64,000 nt of DNA. It comes from Saccharomyces paradoxus (lineage: Eukaryota > Ascomycota > Saccharomycetes > Saccharomycetales > Saccharomycetaceae). Below the pieces are notes generated by a model. The model was given only the letters and a program-made list of their open reading frames with translations. It ran no database searches and was not told where the DNA came from. Positions 23,301 to 32,746 of this stretch are shown here, piece after piece. Location of the stretch: the NCBI RefSeq assembly GCF_002079055.1, contig NC_047497.1, forward strand, positions 62,001 through 126,000, in the 5' to 3' direction. Every line of letters begins with the position of its first letter. Position 1 is the stretch's first letter. The position numbers and the translations under genes were made by a program.

Positions 23301-24139
23301 CCCAAACAGATGGACAATCCGAAAGAACGATTCAAACATTGAACCGATTGATAAGAGCTTATGCCTCCACCAATACCCGGAACTGGCACACCTACTTACC
23401 ACAAATTGAATTTGTCTATAACTCCACACCGACCAGAACACTTGGAAAGTCACCATTCGAAATTGATTTAGGATATACTCCCAATGCACCTACCATTAAA
23501 ACGGATTGCGAAATCAATGCAAGAAGTTTTACCGCCGTAGAACTGGCCCGACACCTCAAAGCTATTACGATCCAAACAAAAGAACGACTAGAGTCTGCTC
23601 AGATTGAAATGGAAACTAATAACAACCAAAGACGTAAAACTTTGTTACTGAACATAGGAGATCACGTACTAGTGCATAGAGATGCATACTTCAAGAAAGG
23701 AACATATATGAAGGTACAACCTATATACGTTGGACCATTTCGAGTTGTCAAGAAAATAAATGATAACGCTTACGAACTCGACCTGGATTCACACAAGAGA
23801 AAACATAGAGTTATTAACGTACAATACCTAAAGAAATTTGTATACCGACCCGACGCATATCCAAAGAATAAACCAATCAGTTCCGTTGAAAGAGTCAACA
23901 GAGCCAATGAAGTCATTGCAGTTATAGGGATAGATACCACACACAAAACATACTTATGTCGTATGCAGGATGTGGACCCGACAATCTCAGTAGAATATTC
24001 AGAAGCTGAATTCTACCAAATCCCAGAGGAAATACGAAAGTCAATATTAGCCAATTTTAGACAACTGTACGAAACTCAAGACAACTCCGAGAGAGAGGAA
24101 GATGTTGTATCTCAAGATGAGATACCTCAGCATTACTAG
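20363..24139 (+). CDS. POL3: Ty3 POL3: protease, reverse transcriptase, RNase H, integrase
   Basis: Translated as a Gag-Pol fusion after the +1 shift (GUU at 20363), this frame is open for about 1258 codons. In order it shows an aspartic protease (LFDSGSPTSF, ~53), a linker with two 26-residue repeats, a reverse transcriptase with YLDDILIF (~462), and RNase H (TTDASKDGIGAVL, ~607; TDHISLLSL). The integrase has an HHCC zinc domain (HDHTLFGGHFG to CVQCQ, ~820-865), a D,D(35)E core (MDFVTG, SDRDIR, HPQTDGQSERT) and a GPF module (YVGPFRVV, ~1124). The last 37 bp lie inside the 3' LTR. All catalytic motifs look intact. Confidence 0.96.
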   Translation, partial: VLADPELKSKDHTKLSITSRPIVHYIAIPEMDKTAEKHIKIKNTKIKTLFDSGSPTSFIRRDTVNLLNLPTHDTPPLRFRGFISTESATTSEAVTLDLTVDNLQINVAAYVLDKMDYQLLIGNPILRRYPKLLYTILNTKQCTSAQKPKAYHPENINYVKAKSAGNRGNSRNKTLSFAPTIPEATDQKSAGNRSNSRTNTMSFATTNPEATDPLTTLDNPGSTQSTFAQFPIPEEAIILEEDGKYSNVVSTIQNVEPKATDHSNKDTFSTLPVWLQQKYIEIIRNDLPPRPANIHNMPVKHDIEIKLDTRLPRLQPYHVTERNEQEINKIVQELLDNKFIVPSKSPCSSPVVLVPKKDGTFRLCVDYRALNKVTISDPFPLPRIDNLLSRIGNAQIFTTLDLHSGYHQIPMEPKDRYKTAFVTPSGKYEYTVMPFGLVNAPSTFARYMADIFRDLRFVNVYLDDILIFSESQEEHWKHLDTVLGRLKKENLIVKKKKCKFASEQIEFLGYNIGIQKITPLQHKCAAIRDFPKPRTVKQAQRFLGMINYYRRFIPNCSKIAQPIQLFICDKSQWTEEQDKAIEKLKSALCNSPVLVPFNNKAIYRLTTDASKDGIGAVLEEVNAKNALVGVVGYFSKSLESAQKNYPAGELELLGIIKALHHFRYMLHGKHFTLRTDHISLLSLQNKNEPARRVQRWLDDLATYNFTLEYLAGPKNVVADAISRAVYTIIPEIPQPIDPENWKTHYKSDPLCSATLIYMKELTQHNVMPEDMSAFRSYHKKFQLSETFRKNYSLENGIIYYRDRLVVPVKQQNEVIKLYHDHTLFGGHFGVTVTFGKIAPIYYWPKLQHSITQYIRTCVQCQLTKSHRPRSQGLLQPLPVAEGRWLNISMDFVTGLPVTTNDLNMILVVVDRFSKRAHFIATRKTADASQLINTLFRYIFSYHGFPKTITSDRDIRITAEKYQELTKRLGIKSTMSSANHPQTDGQSERTIQTLNRLIRAYASTNTRNWHTYLPQIEFVYNSTPTRTLGKSPFEIDLGYTPNAPTIKTDCEINARSFTAVELARHLKAITIQTKERLESAQIEMETNNNQRRKTLLLNIGDHVLVHRDAYFKKGTYMKVQPIYVGPFRVVKKINDNAYELDLDSHKRKHRVINVQYLKKFVYRPDAYPKNKPISSVERVNRANEVIAVIGIDTTHKTYLCRMQDVDPTISVEYSEAEFYQIPEEIRKSILANFRQLYETQDNSEREEDVVSQDEIPQHY
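20846..21001 (+). repeat. Two tandem 78-bp units in the Ty3 Pol linker
   Basis: Units at 20846-20923 and 20924-21001 each encode 26 residues of the form KSAGNRxNSRxxTxSFAxTxPEATD. They sit between protease and reverse transcriptase, in the segment called J in Ty3. From memory the S. cerevisiae element has a similar doubled unit, so the duplication is probably ancestral. Confidence 0.85.
24089..24102 (+). other. Ty3 polypurine tract
   Basis: The purine run GAGAGAGAGGAAGA lies directly against the 3' LTR. It is the expected primer for plus-strand DNA synthesis and matches the known Ty3 tract. Confidence 0.9.
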
Positions 24140-24445
24140 ATTTACCAACCTAGACATAAAACATGTATGAAACACGTACGAAACAATAGACAAGATTGAG
24201 TATACTAGGCAACCTACTTGCCTAAGATGAACCAAACTAACCAAACGTATAAATACCTGAACAATTAGTTTAGATCCGAGATTCCGCGCTTCCACCCTTT
24301 AGTTAGATTCAGATCTTATATAGATTATATAGGATAAGTAACATTCTGTGAATCACGATAATAATAAGTCTGACAACAAGTTACTCTCCTAAACGACTTT
24401 AGGATTGTCAAGACATCCGGTATTACTCGAGCCCGTAATACAACA
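24103..24445 (+). repeat. Ty3 3' LTR (sigma)
   Basis: This 343-bp copy reads identically to the 5' LTR by direct comparison. It contains the POL3 stop at 24137-24139 and is followed by the target duplication aaaca. Confidence 0.95.
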
Positions 24446-24459
24446 AAACAACACAAATA

Positions 24460-24533
24460 GACTCCATGGCCAAGTTGGTTAAGGCGTGCGACTGTTAATC
24501 GCAAGATCGTGAGTTCAACCCTCACTGGGGTCG
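24460..24533 (+). tRNA. tRNA-Asn (anticodon GUU)
   Basis: A 74-nt cloverleaf without intron. The anticodon GTT is at 24494-24496, the D-arm segment reads tggccaagttggttaa, and the T-arm is ggttcaaccc-like (gagttcaaccctc). The acceptor stem pairs gactcca with tggggtc. A run of six T at 24538-24543 is the Pol III terminator. The Ty3 target duplication ends 9 bp upstream. The S. cerevisiae counterpart at this place is tN(GUU)K. Confidence 0.96.
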
Positions 24534-24771
24534 TTTATTTTTTGATTCTTGACACCGAAGAAAAAGCCAATCCTAATTTTATGCCAATGGTCTCAAATTA
24601 GTCTCACAATAAAACAATTAGTCGGTTCGATGCTTACATAGTATATTCTTTAAACAAATAATTTGATTTAGTAGATTAATATTTTCCTTGCTGTTGCCAT
24701 TGGGGCTTTAGTATATAAAGCGGATGAAAAGCCCTACTACGCTGAAAAGCAGTGCACTGTATGAAGCCCAT

Positions 24772-25374
24772 TTACATGATGATGCAACATGAATTGGATT
24801 TTTTAGCTTGCTTATAGAACATTTTGGAACTCGCCGTCAAAGATTCTGATTTGTCTACCAGATTGTCCAGCTTTTCACCTCTTTGTAAAACATTTTCAAT
24901 GGTCTTGTGCAAAACAATTTTTGTTTCATCCAGTTCTTGTTGAACTTTCATGATAGCATCTGCTTGTGAAGGATCTTGATATTTGCTAATATATGTGTCC
25001 AATTGTTTCATTTTTAACGCATCATTGGTCTCAGTCACGTCTGCCCACTCTTCCTTAGGATGTGCAACCAAATATTCATCCAATATCTTATTTAATAGTG
25101 TGTATGCTGGTCTGACAGGGTATTCTTTGTCAGTGATCAAAACACCACATATGCCCTCACTCCTGGCATAGACGTGGCCGATATAGTTACCTTCTTCTAT
25201 ACTTTGTCTTTGTCCAGCACCAGTTCTAGAAGCGACTGTCTCGGCAAAAAAAGTCATAAATTGGCCAACACTAGACCTTTCAAAGAAACCAAATTGTGAC
25301 AAGTCTTTAACTTCACTCAACTCTAGAGCTTTTTCTCCGCCAGAGCGAAATACACCAATGTAGTAGATTCTCAT
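24772..25374 (-). CDS. YKT6: YKT6 R-SNARE with longin domain
   Basis: Ykt6 is an essential v-SNARE used in ER-Golgi, intra-Golgi, endosomal and vacuolar fusion. The 200-residue product has a longin domain (about residues 1-130), a SNARE helix (about 140-195) with the zero-layer arginine in VLQRGEKLD, and a C-terminal CCIIM box. That box is prenylated on the last cysteine and acylated on the one before; there is no transmembrane segment. I start at the ATG at 25374 (MRIYYIGVF). The frame continues two codons upstream only through a TTG. It is divergent from MIA40, with 286 bp between the two starts. Confidence 0.97.
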   Translation of the reverse strand: MRIYYIGVFRSGGEKALELSEVKDLSQFGFFERSSVGQFMTFFAETVASRTGAGQRQSIEEGNYIGHVYARSEGICGVLITDKEYPVRPAYTLLNKILDEYLVAHPKEEWADVTETNDALKMKQLDTYISKYQDPSQADAIMKVQQELDETKIVLHKTIENVLQRGEKLDNLVDKSESLTASSKMFYKQAKKSNSCCIIM

Positions 25375-25660
25375 TGCCAAAATAACTTATCTAATGGTAC
25401 CTAAAGCCTCAGGAATGCCCTAGCCTAGCCTAATGCAGTCAAACTGTTCCACAGAGTCCAGCATGTTGTTCATGTTGATATCTATTGTGCTTGTTCTTAA
25501 TTTCATACCAAGCCAATCGTTCTGTACGGCACGCCACCCAATAAGAAGAAAAGGGAAAAGGAGCCGATTATGGGTTTAAAACGTATAATGTTAAAAACAT
25601 TGGAACGTCAATTGCTACCTGGAAGCGGACCCGAACCAAAGAGTGTTTATTATTAGTAAC

Positions 25661-26845
25661 ATGCTTCGCAACTTAGTCGTCAGGAATGCGTGCAGAAACA
25701 GACCGTCAATTCAAGTGGCAAGGGGGCTATGCCGACACCAAACAAGACGTCTCATGGCTTCGTCCCCCCAGTTTGGCAGGAATTCCAATCAAGAAAAGAC
25801 AGCGGGCTTCATAATGGGGATTCTTTCTATGGCTGGTGCCTTATATTTCATTGCTCCTAACAGGAAGCCTCTTTTCGCCTCAAGAAAGGTAGAATCCGAT
25901 AAGACCGCGGAAGAAGAGCTTTCGAGTGGTGGTGAGCAATCACCAGAAAATGGAAATGACAATGACAGTAATAACGATGAAATTGAAGCTGGGGCTCAAT
26001 TAGGCGGTGATAAGATTGGTGCTTCAAAAGTAGCCGAAGATGGTGAATTGGTTGTTCTAGCAGAGGAAGATGACAAATCTTCCGGAGATAAGGAAACTGA
26101 TGAATCGCAGGTTAACGTGCCATCGGAAGATGGTGAGCAATCCAATGAAGGGAATGACGCTTCCGAAGAAGAAAAGGACAAAAATGCAAGTGCTGAGAGT
26201 TCGGAAGAAAACACTAATGACAGAGCACTGAACAACGGTACTGAATCTTCTGAAGAAAATGATTTCAAACATCCAGATGATAAAAAATTGCAACAGAAAC
26301 AATCCGATGACAGAGCAACTACTCAAGAGGATAATGGAGAAGACAAATCTGCTGAACAAAATCCAAGTGATTCGGAGAAATTGACTAAGCAAACTGAATC
26401 TAGTGATGAAGACAAAGAAGAACTAAGAAAACAAGAAGAAAAACAAATGGGTCCTACAGAAGAGGAGGTTCAACACGAGGGTGCTTATAACCCAGATACT
26501 GGTGAGATTAATTGGGACTGCCCCTGTTTGGGAGGTATGGCTCATGGTCCTTGCGGTGAAGAATTCAAATCTGCATTTTCGTGCTTTGTCTATTCCGAAG
26601 CTGAACCAAAAGGCATTGACTGTGTTGAAAAGTTTCAACATATGCAAGACTGTTTCAGAAAACACCCCGAGCATTATGCAGAACAACTAAAGGAAACATC
26701 TGACGATGAGGAATCTCAAGATAAAGCAAAGACCAACACAATAGAATCAGCACCAAATGTGTCAAGCGCAAAGGAAAATGCTGCAAAAAAAGCAGAGCAA
26801 TCAGATGTGAAAAAAGAACCATTGAATGAGGAATCCAAATCTTAA
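25661..26845 (+). CDS. MIA40: MIA40 mitochondrial intermembrane-space import oxidoreductase
   Basis: Mia40 traps incoming small cysteine-rich proteins in the intermembrane space by forming mixed disulfides, and is reoxidised by Erv1. The 394-residue product has a mitochondrial presequence, an inner-membrane anchor (~47-64), a long acidic low-complexity linker, and the core domain. The core shows the redox CPC at 287-289 and a twin CX9C pair ([11 protein letters not shown] and [11 protein letters not shown]). The ATG at 25661 starts MLRNLVVRN; the frame extends upstream only through a GTG. I remember 403 residues in S. cerevisiae. The shorter form here comes from indels in the acidic linker, which tolerates change. 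Confidence 0.97.
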   Translation: MLRNLVVRNACRNRPSIQVARGLCRHQTRRLMASSPQFGRNSNQEKTAGFIMGILSMAGALYFIAPNRKPLFASRKVESDKTAEEELSSGGEQSPENGNDNDSNNDEIEAGAQLGGDKIGASKVAEDGELVVLAEEDDKSSGDKETDESQVNVPSEDGEQSNEGNDASEEEKDKNASAESSEENTNDRALNNGTESSEENDFKHPDDKKLQQKQSDDRATTQEDNGEDKSAEQNPSDSEKLTKQTESSDEDKEELRKQEEKQMGPTEEEVQHEGAYNPDTGEINWDCPCLGGMAHGPCGEEFKSAFSCFVYSEAEPKGIDCVEKFQHMQDCFRKHPEHYAEQLKETSDDEESQDKAKTNTIESAPNVSSAKENAAKKAEQSDVKKEPLNEESKS

Positions 26846-27063
26846 GAATCATTAAGGTAAAAAAAGTATAAAAGTATAAGAGATGATACATGTAAATACG
26901 GTAATATTATCTTAGTTTAATGACTACATATGGTATAATTTGGTAAAATATACATGAACTAACACATAGGTGGGGTGTACGAGGTCTCCTCTCCGTATCA
27001 GGTCCAGCTATACATCAAATTGTATCTTTTTATTTACAAGGCAAATTTGTTGTATATTTTAAG

Positions 27064-28452
27064 TTACTTGTAGTTCTTTTCCAGATAAATAAATTTCTCC
27101 CAAATTTGAGACATCGTGAGTTTTTCGAAACTCTTCCTATTATCACGTTCTCGAATGTTGTATTTCTGCAGCTCTACTTCCTCGTCACCTACGATAATTA
27201 AATAGGAATAGTTTTTCAAAATGGCGGACTTGATCCTGTACCCTACGGGTTCGTTTCTTATGTCGAGATCAACGTTGAAATGCCAATCATTTAAAGTAAC
27301 GGGTTCCATGTTGTTTACTTCCTGTTCGTTGCGCAGTTTTTTCTGCAAGGCACTGCACATGTTTAGTTGTTGCACATTTTTCGTATTGACAGGAATTATT
27401 ATAGCCTGATAAGGGTTCAGCCAAAAGGGCCAACGCCCCTCATTAGAGTCTATGAGTAAGGCCATAAATCTTTCAATAGAACCGAAAGTAGCTCTATGAA
27501 TCATAATTGGCCTCTTGTACAAATTATCTTGATCTTTGAATTTCAAATCGAATCTCTCAGGTAGCTGAAAATCTAACTGGATAGTAGCAACCTGATGGGT
27601 TTTGCCTAAATGATCGGTTACCATTATATCCAGTTTTGGCCCATAAAATGCACCATCGCCGGGGTTCAGTTTCCAAGGTTTGCCTGACTCTTCTAAAATT
27701 TCCTTGAGTACTTGTTCAGCATGATTCCAAACTTTGACGTCTCCAATAAAATGTTCTGGCCTTGTAGAAAAGTTTATGAAATAATTGCTCTCTGTATCAG
27801 CGTCACCTTTGGCAAAGGGAAAGATTTTATTGTAAACTATGTCGATCAACTTTAAAGAGTTAAAAATTTCGGATTTTACTTGGGAAGGGGCGCAAAAGAT
27901 ATGACCATCATCTTGATGGAATTTTCTTAGTCTAGTTAATCCTGATAATGCACCCGAAGCTTCATTTCTGTGTAGTGGTGAAAAATCAGAGAAGCGTAGG
28001 GGAAGTTCGTTATAGGATCTATCCTTTTTGCCGAAGATTAGACAATGGCCTGGACAATTCATCGGTTTTAAACCGTATTCCTCCTTTTCTTCATCACTAG
28101 TTTCCACTTTAAACATATCATCAGAGTAATTTTCCCAATGGCCCGATTTTTCCCAAAGAGTCTTTTTGTAAATCAAAGGTGTTACAACCTCATTGAAACC
28201 AAATTTGAACTTTTGTTGTAACTTCATAAACTCTACCAATTTGTTAAAAATCTTAGTACCATTGGGAAGAAAGAACATGGATCCGGGAGATAATGGATCT
28301 GTCATGAAAAGATCCTGCCTTTGAGATACCATGGATGTCATAGTGGCCGGCGTTGCCAACGAAGAGTTCTTAGTGGTCTTCTTCGTAGAATAAAAAGCAC
28401 GGTTCCAAGAGACATTGCGAGAGCAACGGCACCTTGCAAGTTGTCTTTTCAT
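27064..28452 (-). CDS. MST1: MST1 mitochondrial threonyl-tRNA synthetase
   Basis: Mst1 charges mitochondrial tRNA-Thr. In yeast mitochondria it also charges the unusual tRNA-Thr1 (UAG anticodon), which reads CUN codons as threonine. The 462-residue product has a basic Arg-rich presequence (MKRQLARCRCSRNVSWNRAF) and a class II catalytic core. Motif 2 lies around RLRKFHQDDGHIFC (~180) and motif 3 around FGSIERFMALLID (~327). The C-terminal ~100 residues form the anticodon-binding domain. There is no N-terminal editing domain, as is normal for this enzyme. It is convergent with MIA40, 218 bp apart. Confidence 0.96.
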   Translation of the reverse strand: MKRQLARCRCSRNVSWNRAFYSTKKTTKNSSLATPATMTSMVSQRQDLFMTDPLSPGSMFFLPNGTKIFNKLVEFMKLQQKFKFGFNEVVTPLIYKKTLWEKSGHWENYSDDMFKVETSDEEKEEYGLKPMNCPGHCLIFGKKDRSYNELPLRFSDFSPLHRNEASGALSGLTRLRKFHQDDGHIFCAPSQVKSEIFNSLKLIDIVYNKIFPFAKGDADTESNYFINFSTRPEHFIGDVKVWNHAEQVLKEILEESGKPWKLNPGDGAFYGPKLDIMVTDHLGKTHQVATIQLDFQLPERFDLKFKDQDNLYKRPIMIHRATFGSIERFMALLIDSNEGRWPFWLNPYQAIIIPVNTKNVQQLNMCSALQKKLRNEQEVNNMEPVTLNDWHFNVDLDIRNEPVGYRIKSAILKNYSYLIIVGDEEVELQKYNIRERDNRKSFEKLTMSQIWEKFIYLEKNYK

Positions 28453-28612
28453 ATTGTGCGGCAGGAGAGCGTGTCCTTAGCTATTGCTTATGTATTTCTT
28501 GATGAATTCGAGCTGGTCTTTTTTTGTTTTTTCATGCTCGAGGTTTTTAAGGGCGAACTTTACTAGATACTATGTTATAGTTTTTTTTGCCAAAAGGACA
28601 AAAACCTACATT

Positions 28613-28614
<2 letters not shown>

Positions 28615-28641
<27 letters not shown>
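28615..28641. repeat. (AT)n dinucleotide repeat
   Basis: About 13 AT units lie between the MST1 start and the SDS22 stop, near the SDS22 3' end. The repeat probably varies between isolates and may resemble yeast TATATA polyadenylation efficiency signals. Confidence 0.9.
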
Positions 28642-28643
<2 letters not shown>

Positions 28644-28674
28644 GGATATAAAAAAGATAATCTCTTGATCAAGA

Positions 28675-29691
28675 TCAGCCTTTAATGTATGTCGCGTCAA
28701 TCTTCTGTAGGGATGGGGGCAAATTCATGGTCAATTTTCTTCTATACGAAGTCTTGTTTTCCAATTCAATAGGGTTTCCTTCCAGATAAATAGTCTCCAA
28801 GCGTGATAGGTTGGACAGGTTTTTACCCAAGCTCTCAAATGACTGATCTATCTTGTTGAACGAAGCCCATATGTCGGTTAGATTGGGCAAATGGTTCAAG
28901 TTCTCTAGCGAAGTAAGTCGGTTCGATGTGATGTCCAAAGTAGTTAGCTTTAGATTTTTCTCTAAACCTTCGATCTTGGCAATGAAGTTGTGCGACAGAT
29001 ATAGCTCTTCCAGATTGGTCAACTCTTCTAGATTCTCGATTTTCTTCAATTTATTAGACTGGATGGATAAGATCTTCAAATTTTTTAAAGGATGTAGGTT
29101 GATAAGTCTTGGTATGGAATTTTTACCTAACCAAATCTCTTCTAGGTTTGACAAACCTTCGAAAGAGTTGGGTTCAATGGAGTGAATTTTATTACCACCT
29201 AGTTCTAAATTTTTCAGCGATTTCAAAGTGGAGAGATTTTCAATTTTGGAAATGCTGTTCTGCACAAAGTATAAATTTTCCAGCTCTGTCAAACTTTCTA
29301 GATTTTTGATATGCTTGATCTTGTTAAAAGACAAGTCTAAAGACGTTAATTTGGTGAGCTTGTTAACATTAGAAGAAATATGTTTAATTTTGTTATCGTA
29401 AAAATCAAGGTCAACAATCTTGTCATGGGGCAAAACTTCCACTTCGCTTATGCTTTCGATCAGGTTCTGTCTGAGACATAATTGTCTCAAATTTTTGAAC
29501 CTGTAAAGGTTCAAATCTTCTAACGACTTGATTTTTAGGTGGACCAAATCGATAACCTCTATGTCATCAGGCAAATCTTGCGTCAATTCTGAATCTGCAC
29601 TAATGAAGTCAGGATGTGTATCGTCTAAGACCTCAATCTTGTTTCCTTTGTCCTTTTCTTCAATATCTTTGTTAACAGAAGCCTTATCCAT
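28675..29691 (-). CDS. SDS22: SDS22 regulator of protein phosphatase 1
   Basis: Sds22 is an essential leucine-rich-repeat protein. It binds Glc7 (PP1) and helps its nuclear localisation and assembly during mitosis. The 338-residue product is acidic at its N-terminus. It then consists of about eleven 22-residue LRRs of the SDS22 type (LTSLDLSFNKIKHIKNLESL and similar), ending in an LRR cap (LETIYLEGNPIELENKTSYR). Length equals the S. cerevisiae protein. No signal peptide or membrane segment is visible. Confidence 0.97.
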   Translation of the reverse strand: MDKASVNKDIEEKDKGNKIEVLDDTHPDFISADSELTQDLPDDIEVIDLVHLKIKSLEDLNLYRFKNLRQLCLRQNLIESISEVEVLPHDKIVDLDFYDNKIKHISSNVNKLTKLTSLDLSFNKIKHIKNLESLTELENLYFVQNSISKIENLSTLKSLKNLELGGNKIHSIEPNSFEGLSNLEEIWLGKNSIPRLINLHPLKNLKILSIQSNKLKKIENLEELTNLEELYLSHNFIAKIEGLEKNLKLTTLDITSNRLTSLENLNHLPNLTDIWASFNKIDQSFESLGKNLSNLSRLETIYLEGNPIELENKTSYRRKLTMNLPPSLQKIDATYIKG

Positions 29692-29862
29692 GATGATGAT
29701 TGTGTGGTGCTAAGTTTCTTCGCACTTCTTGCTTATTCATTCTAAAGTGGTTACACATGTTTATTTTTCAACACTACCTTAATATATAATAATTCGGGGC
29801 CAAAATAGCAGACAACGAGAAAAAGGGAGGAAAGAGTAGAGTATAGTATTAACAGGGCTGGT

Positions 29863-29880
29863 TATATATATATATATATA
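29863..29880. repeat. (TA)9 dinucleotide repeat
   Basis: Nine TA units lie about 90 bp beyond the ACP1 stop, in the interval between ACP1 and SDS22. Likely length-variable; possibly part of the ACP1 3' end signal. Confidence 0.85.
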
Positions 29881-29967
29881 CGGGTCAATCGATCTATTTA
29901 TATACATACGAATATAATATGACGTGAGGGGTGACACGATATAATATAATAGAGCGAGGATGAACAC

Positions 29968-30345
29968 TTAGTTTGCGTCGGGATTGGAAGCGATATAATC
30001 GACAGTTTCACCAACACTTCTCAAGTCATCAGCCACTTTGTCGGGGATTTCAATGTCGAATTCTTCTTCAATAGCTACGAGTAGCTCGACAGTGTCCAAG
30101 GAGTCCAACCCCAAGTCCTTGTGAAATTGAGTATCGCTGGAGATCTGCTTATTGGCAATGTTAGGAGAGTTCTTGTCAAAGGCCTTGATAACATCAATGA
30201 CTCTCTGGGAAACCTGATCCTTGCTCAAGTTGGAAGAGTAAAATCTTTGTGCGAGTATGGTGTTGGTCATAACGGAACGGCCCATCATAGTGCGGTACGC
30301 AGAAGGTGCCACGCGGGAAGAAATGCGACAAACGGATCTAAACAT
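29968..30345 (-). CDS. ACP1: ACP1 mitochondrial acyl carrier protein
   Basis: Acp1 carries growing acyl chains in the mitochondrial type II fatty acid pathway, which supplies octanoate for lipoic acid, and supports Fe-S and ribosome assembly through LYR proteins. The 125-residue product has a basic mitochondrial presequence of about 36 residues (ending near RFYSS) and one ACP domain. The phosphopantetheine serine is Ser82 in the [11 protein letters not shown] motif. The acidic helix II and the C-terminal helix are present. It contrasts with FAS1, in the same window, which belongs to the cytosolic type I system. Confidence 0.97.
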   Translation of the reverse strand: MFRSVCRISSRVAPSAYRTMMGRSVMTNTILAQRFYSSNLSKDQVSQRVIDVIKAFDKNSPNIANKQISSDTQFHKDLGLDSLDTVELLVAIEEEFDIEIPDKVADDLRSVGETVDYIASNPDAN

Positions 30346-30831
30346 GACAAGACGGGTGCTGTATTGAGTTGTGCTGTTTTTAGTGATTACACTGCTCGTG
30401 TGACTCCTCTTCCTTTTGCTTCATCATCATCACCTTCCTCTTTTACTCATAATCCGTTCGAAGGGGCGAAGAAATAAGCAATTGACAAATAATATTTCTC
30501 CCGTCAACAGTGATTTAGTCACGTGCTACAGAGAAATCGCCATTAAGTATCTTAGAAGTTCATGCATGGAAAGAATAAAAGGTATAAGACGTTTGCCGGA
30601 TAATTTCATTTGCGCTAAATGCCATTATAGACAGCAAATAACCTTTTAATTTTGTCAATTAGTTATATTTGTCGTTTCTTGCTACTTGGTGTTTCTTTTT
30701 TCTTAATTTTTTTTTTTCAGTCTGAAGCTCATCGCAGGAAGAAGAAAAAGACTAGACCCAAGGTAAAGAGCAAGGAATTTTAGTGATGAGTTTCTAAACG
30801 GTAGCATTGAAGGATCGCGTAAACGCTTAAA
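30346..30831. other. ACP1-DPH2 divergent promoter region
   Basis: A 486-bp interval between divergent starts. It holds an E-box (listed separately) and T-rich stretches near 30690-30720. Short ORFs here have no recognisable features. Confidence 0.5.
30518..30525. promoter_or_regulatory. E-box GTCACGTG (Cbf1-type)
   Basis: GTCACGTG matches the RTCACRTG consensus of Cbf1, and its CACGTG core could also bind Pho4. It lies 173 bp upstream of ACP1 and 307 bp upstream of DPH2. Cbf1 is known to act at respiratory and lipid genes, so ACP1 is the likelier target; this is inference. Confidence 0.45.
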
Positions 30832-32436
30832 ATGGAAGTTGCACCGGCCTTGTCTACTACTCAGTCGGACATCGTGTTTGAAAAGGTGGAAACACGTGAA
30901 ATTGACAGGTCTTCGTATTTGGGCCCATGCTACAATGGCGATGAGCTTGTGCAACTCATCTCGACCTACTATAATGTTGATGCTCTCGTGGAGTACCTGC
31001 AACAGCACCACGAGTACCAAAGCGTTACTCTGCAGTTTCCTGATCATCTAATCAAGGACTCCTCGCTGATAATAAGGCTGCTGCAATCGAGATTTCCCCA
31101 TGGGACGATAAAGTTTTGGGTTTTAGCTGACACGGCATATAGTGCGTGCTGTGTAGACGAGGTTGCTGCTGAACACGTTAACGCGGGCCTCGTGGTTCAT
31201 TTCGGTGATGCCTGTTTGAATGCCATCCAAAACTTGCCCGTTGTTTACTCGTTTGGAACTCCATTTTTGGATTTAGCATTGGTAGTAGAGAACTTCCAGA
31301 GGGCATTCCCCGATTTGTCCTTGAAAATCTGTTTGATGGCAAACGCTCCCTTTTCTAAGCACTTATCACAGTTGTACAGTATTTTGAAGAGCGACCTGCA
31401 CTACACAAATATCATATATTCCCAAGTAAAGACCTCTGTGGTGGAAGAGGACTTCGTAACGATACTTGATACCTTTCATGTCCCCGAAGATGTAGACCAG
31501 GTAGGTACGTTTGGAAATAATAGCATACTGTTCGGTCAGCATGACAAAGCCGAGGACATCCTGCCCGAGGAGTATCATCTCTTTCATTTGACTACCCCCC
31601 AGGATCCAAGATTACTGTATTTGTCCACTATGTTTCAATCTGTTCAAATTTTCGATCCGGCTTTGCCTGGCATTGTGACGGGACCCTTTCCCTCTCTAAT
31701 GAGGCGATACAAGTACATGCATGTGGCCAGAACAGCGGGTTGTATAGGTATCCTGGTCAACACACTGTCGCTACGCAATACCAGAGAAACCATCAACGGG
31801 CTGGTCAAACTTATCAAAGCTCGTGAGAAGAAACACTACTTGTTTGTTGTCGGGAAGCCAAACGTAGCCAAGCTAGCAAACTTTGAAGACATTGATATTT
31901 GGTGCATTCTCGGCTGTAGTCAAAGCGGTATTATTGTTGATCAATTCAACGAGTTTTACAAGCCCATCATTACGCCTTATGAATTAAACTTGGCTTTGAG
32001 CGAAGAGGTCACATGGACCGGGAAATGGGTCGTAGACTTTAAAGACGCCATTGATGAAATCGAGCAGAACTTGGGTGGAGACGATACCGTCTCTGCCAGC
32101 ACCGCTACCGATGAGCCGGAGTTTGATGTTGTTAGGGGAAGATATACTAGCACATCAAGACCACTGCGAGCGCTAACGCACCTTGAGTTGGAGGCAGCGG
32201 ATGATGACGATTCCAAACAACTAACTACAAGACACACTGCCTCAGGTGCCGTCATTAAAGGCACAGTATCTACATCAGCAGCAGCATTACAAAATCGTTC
32301 GTGGAAAGGTCTAGGAAGCGACTTCGACTCTATTGAGGTTGATGATACTGGCGCGGATATTGAAGAAGGTATTTCCGGAGTCGCGCGTGGTTATGGGTTC
32401 GATCGCAAGGACGCTATAGACAAGGAGGACAAGTAA
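30832..32436 (+). CDS. DPH2: DPH2 subunit of the diphthamide-synthesis enzyme
   Basis: Dph1-Dph2 is a non-canonical radical-SAM enzyme that transfers the 3-amino-3-carboxypropyl group of SAM to a histidine of elongation factor 2. This is the first step of diphthamide synthesis. The 534-residue product has three related domains. Cysteines at 106, 107 and 128 (SACC and GDAC) and a later Cys in ILGCSQSG are visible and correspond to the iron-sulfur-associated cysteines reported for Dph2. The acidic C-terminal tail carries low-complexity stretches. The position and 534-residue length agree with S. cerevisiae YKL191W. Confidence 0.96.
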   Translation: MEVAPALSTTQSDIVFEKVETREIDRSSYLGPCYNGDELVQLISTYYNVDALVEYLQQHHEYQSVTLQFPDHLIKDSSLIIRLLQSRFPHGTIKFWVLADTAYSACCVDEVAAEHVNAGLVVHFGDACLNAIQNLPVVYSFGTPFLDLALVVENFQRAFPDLSLKICLMANAPFSKHLSQLYSILKSDLHYTNIIYSQVKTSVVEEDFVTILDTFHVPEDVDQVGTFGNNSILFGQHDKAEDILPEEYHLFHLTTPQDPRLLYLSTMFQSVQIFDPALPGIVTGPFPSLMRRYKYMHVARTAGCIGILVNTLSLRNTRETINGLVKLIKAREKKHYLFVVGKPNVAKLANFEDIDIWCILGCSQSGIIVDQFNEFYKPIITPYELNLALSEEVTWTGKWVVDFKDAIDEIEQNLGGDDTVSASTATDEPEFDVVRGRYTSTSRPLRALTHLELEAADDDDSKQLTTRHTASGAVIKGTVSTSAAALQNRSWKGLGSDFDSIEVDDTGADIEEGISGVARGYGFDRKDAIDKEDK

Positions 32437-32746
32437 TTCTTACGGTTTGTCCCTGATTTTCCCTATTTAACTCTAAGTTTTTAACTAATACACTATTTAA
32501 TAACGCAACAATTTACTCTGTATATGGAAACCTTTTAGAAATTAGCCGCCAGAATGGAATAGAAATTCGTGTAACGTGACCGATCGAAGTCCGGGTATTA
32601 TTCTGAAAATAACTAGTTTCTTTTTTACCGGAATGCAATAAAGGTGCTTTGTACTAGTGTGTTTTACACAGGACATCTAGTGGCTAACACTTAGTAGGAA
32701 AATCCAATGGTGATCAGAATTCATAAAAGTACTTTTTTTCCTTAAT

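Larger units (their letters stand above)
19086..24445 (+). mobile_element. Full-length Ty3 retrotransposon (Metaviridae, Ty3/Gypsy class)
   Basis: The 5360-bp element has two 343-bp LTRs that read as identical, GAG3 and POL3 open reading frames without internal stops, a tRNA primer-binding site and a polypurine tract. It is bounded by a perfect 5-bp target duplication, aaaca (19081-19085 and 24446-24450). The 3' duplication ends 9 bp before the tRNA-Asn gene, matching the known Ty3 habit of integrating at Pol III start sites. Identical LTRs and intact frames imply recent insertion and a possibly active copy. I remember no full Ty3 at this locus in S288C. Confidence 0.97.

Noticed and set aside
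28615-29880. Dinucleotide repeats as CRISPR-like or recombination arrays
   Set aside because: They are simple AT/TA microsatellites; no spacer structure exists, and none is expected in a yeast chromosome.
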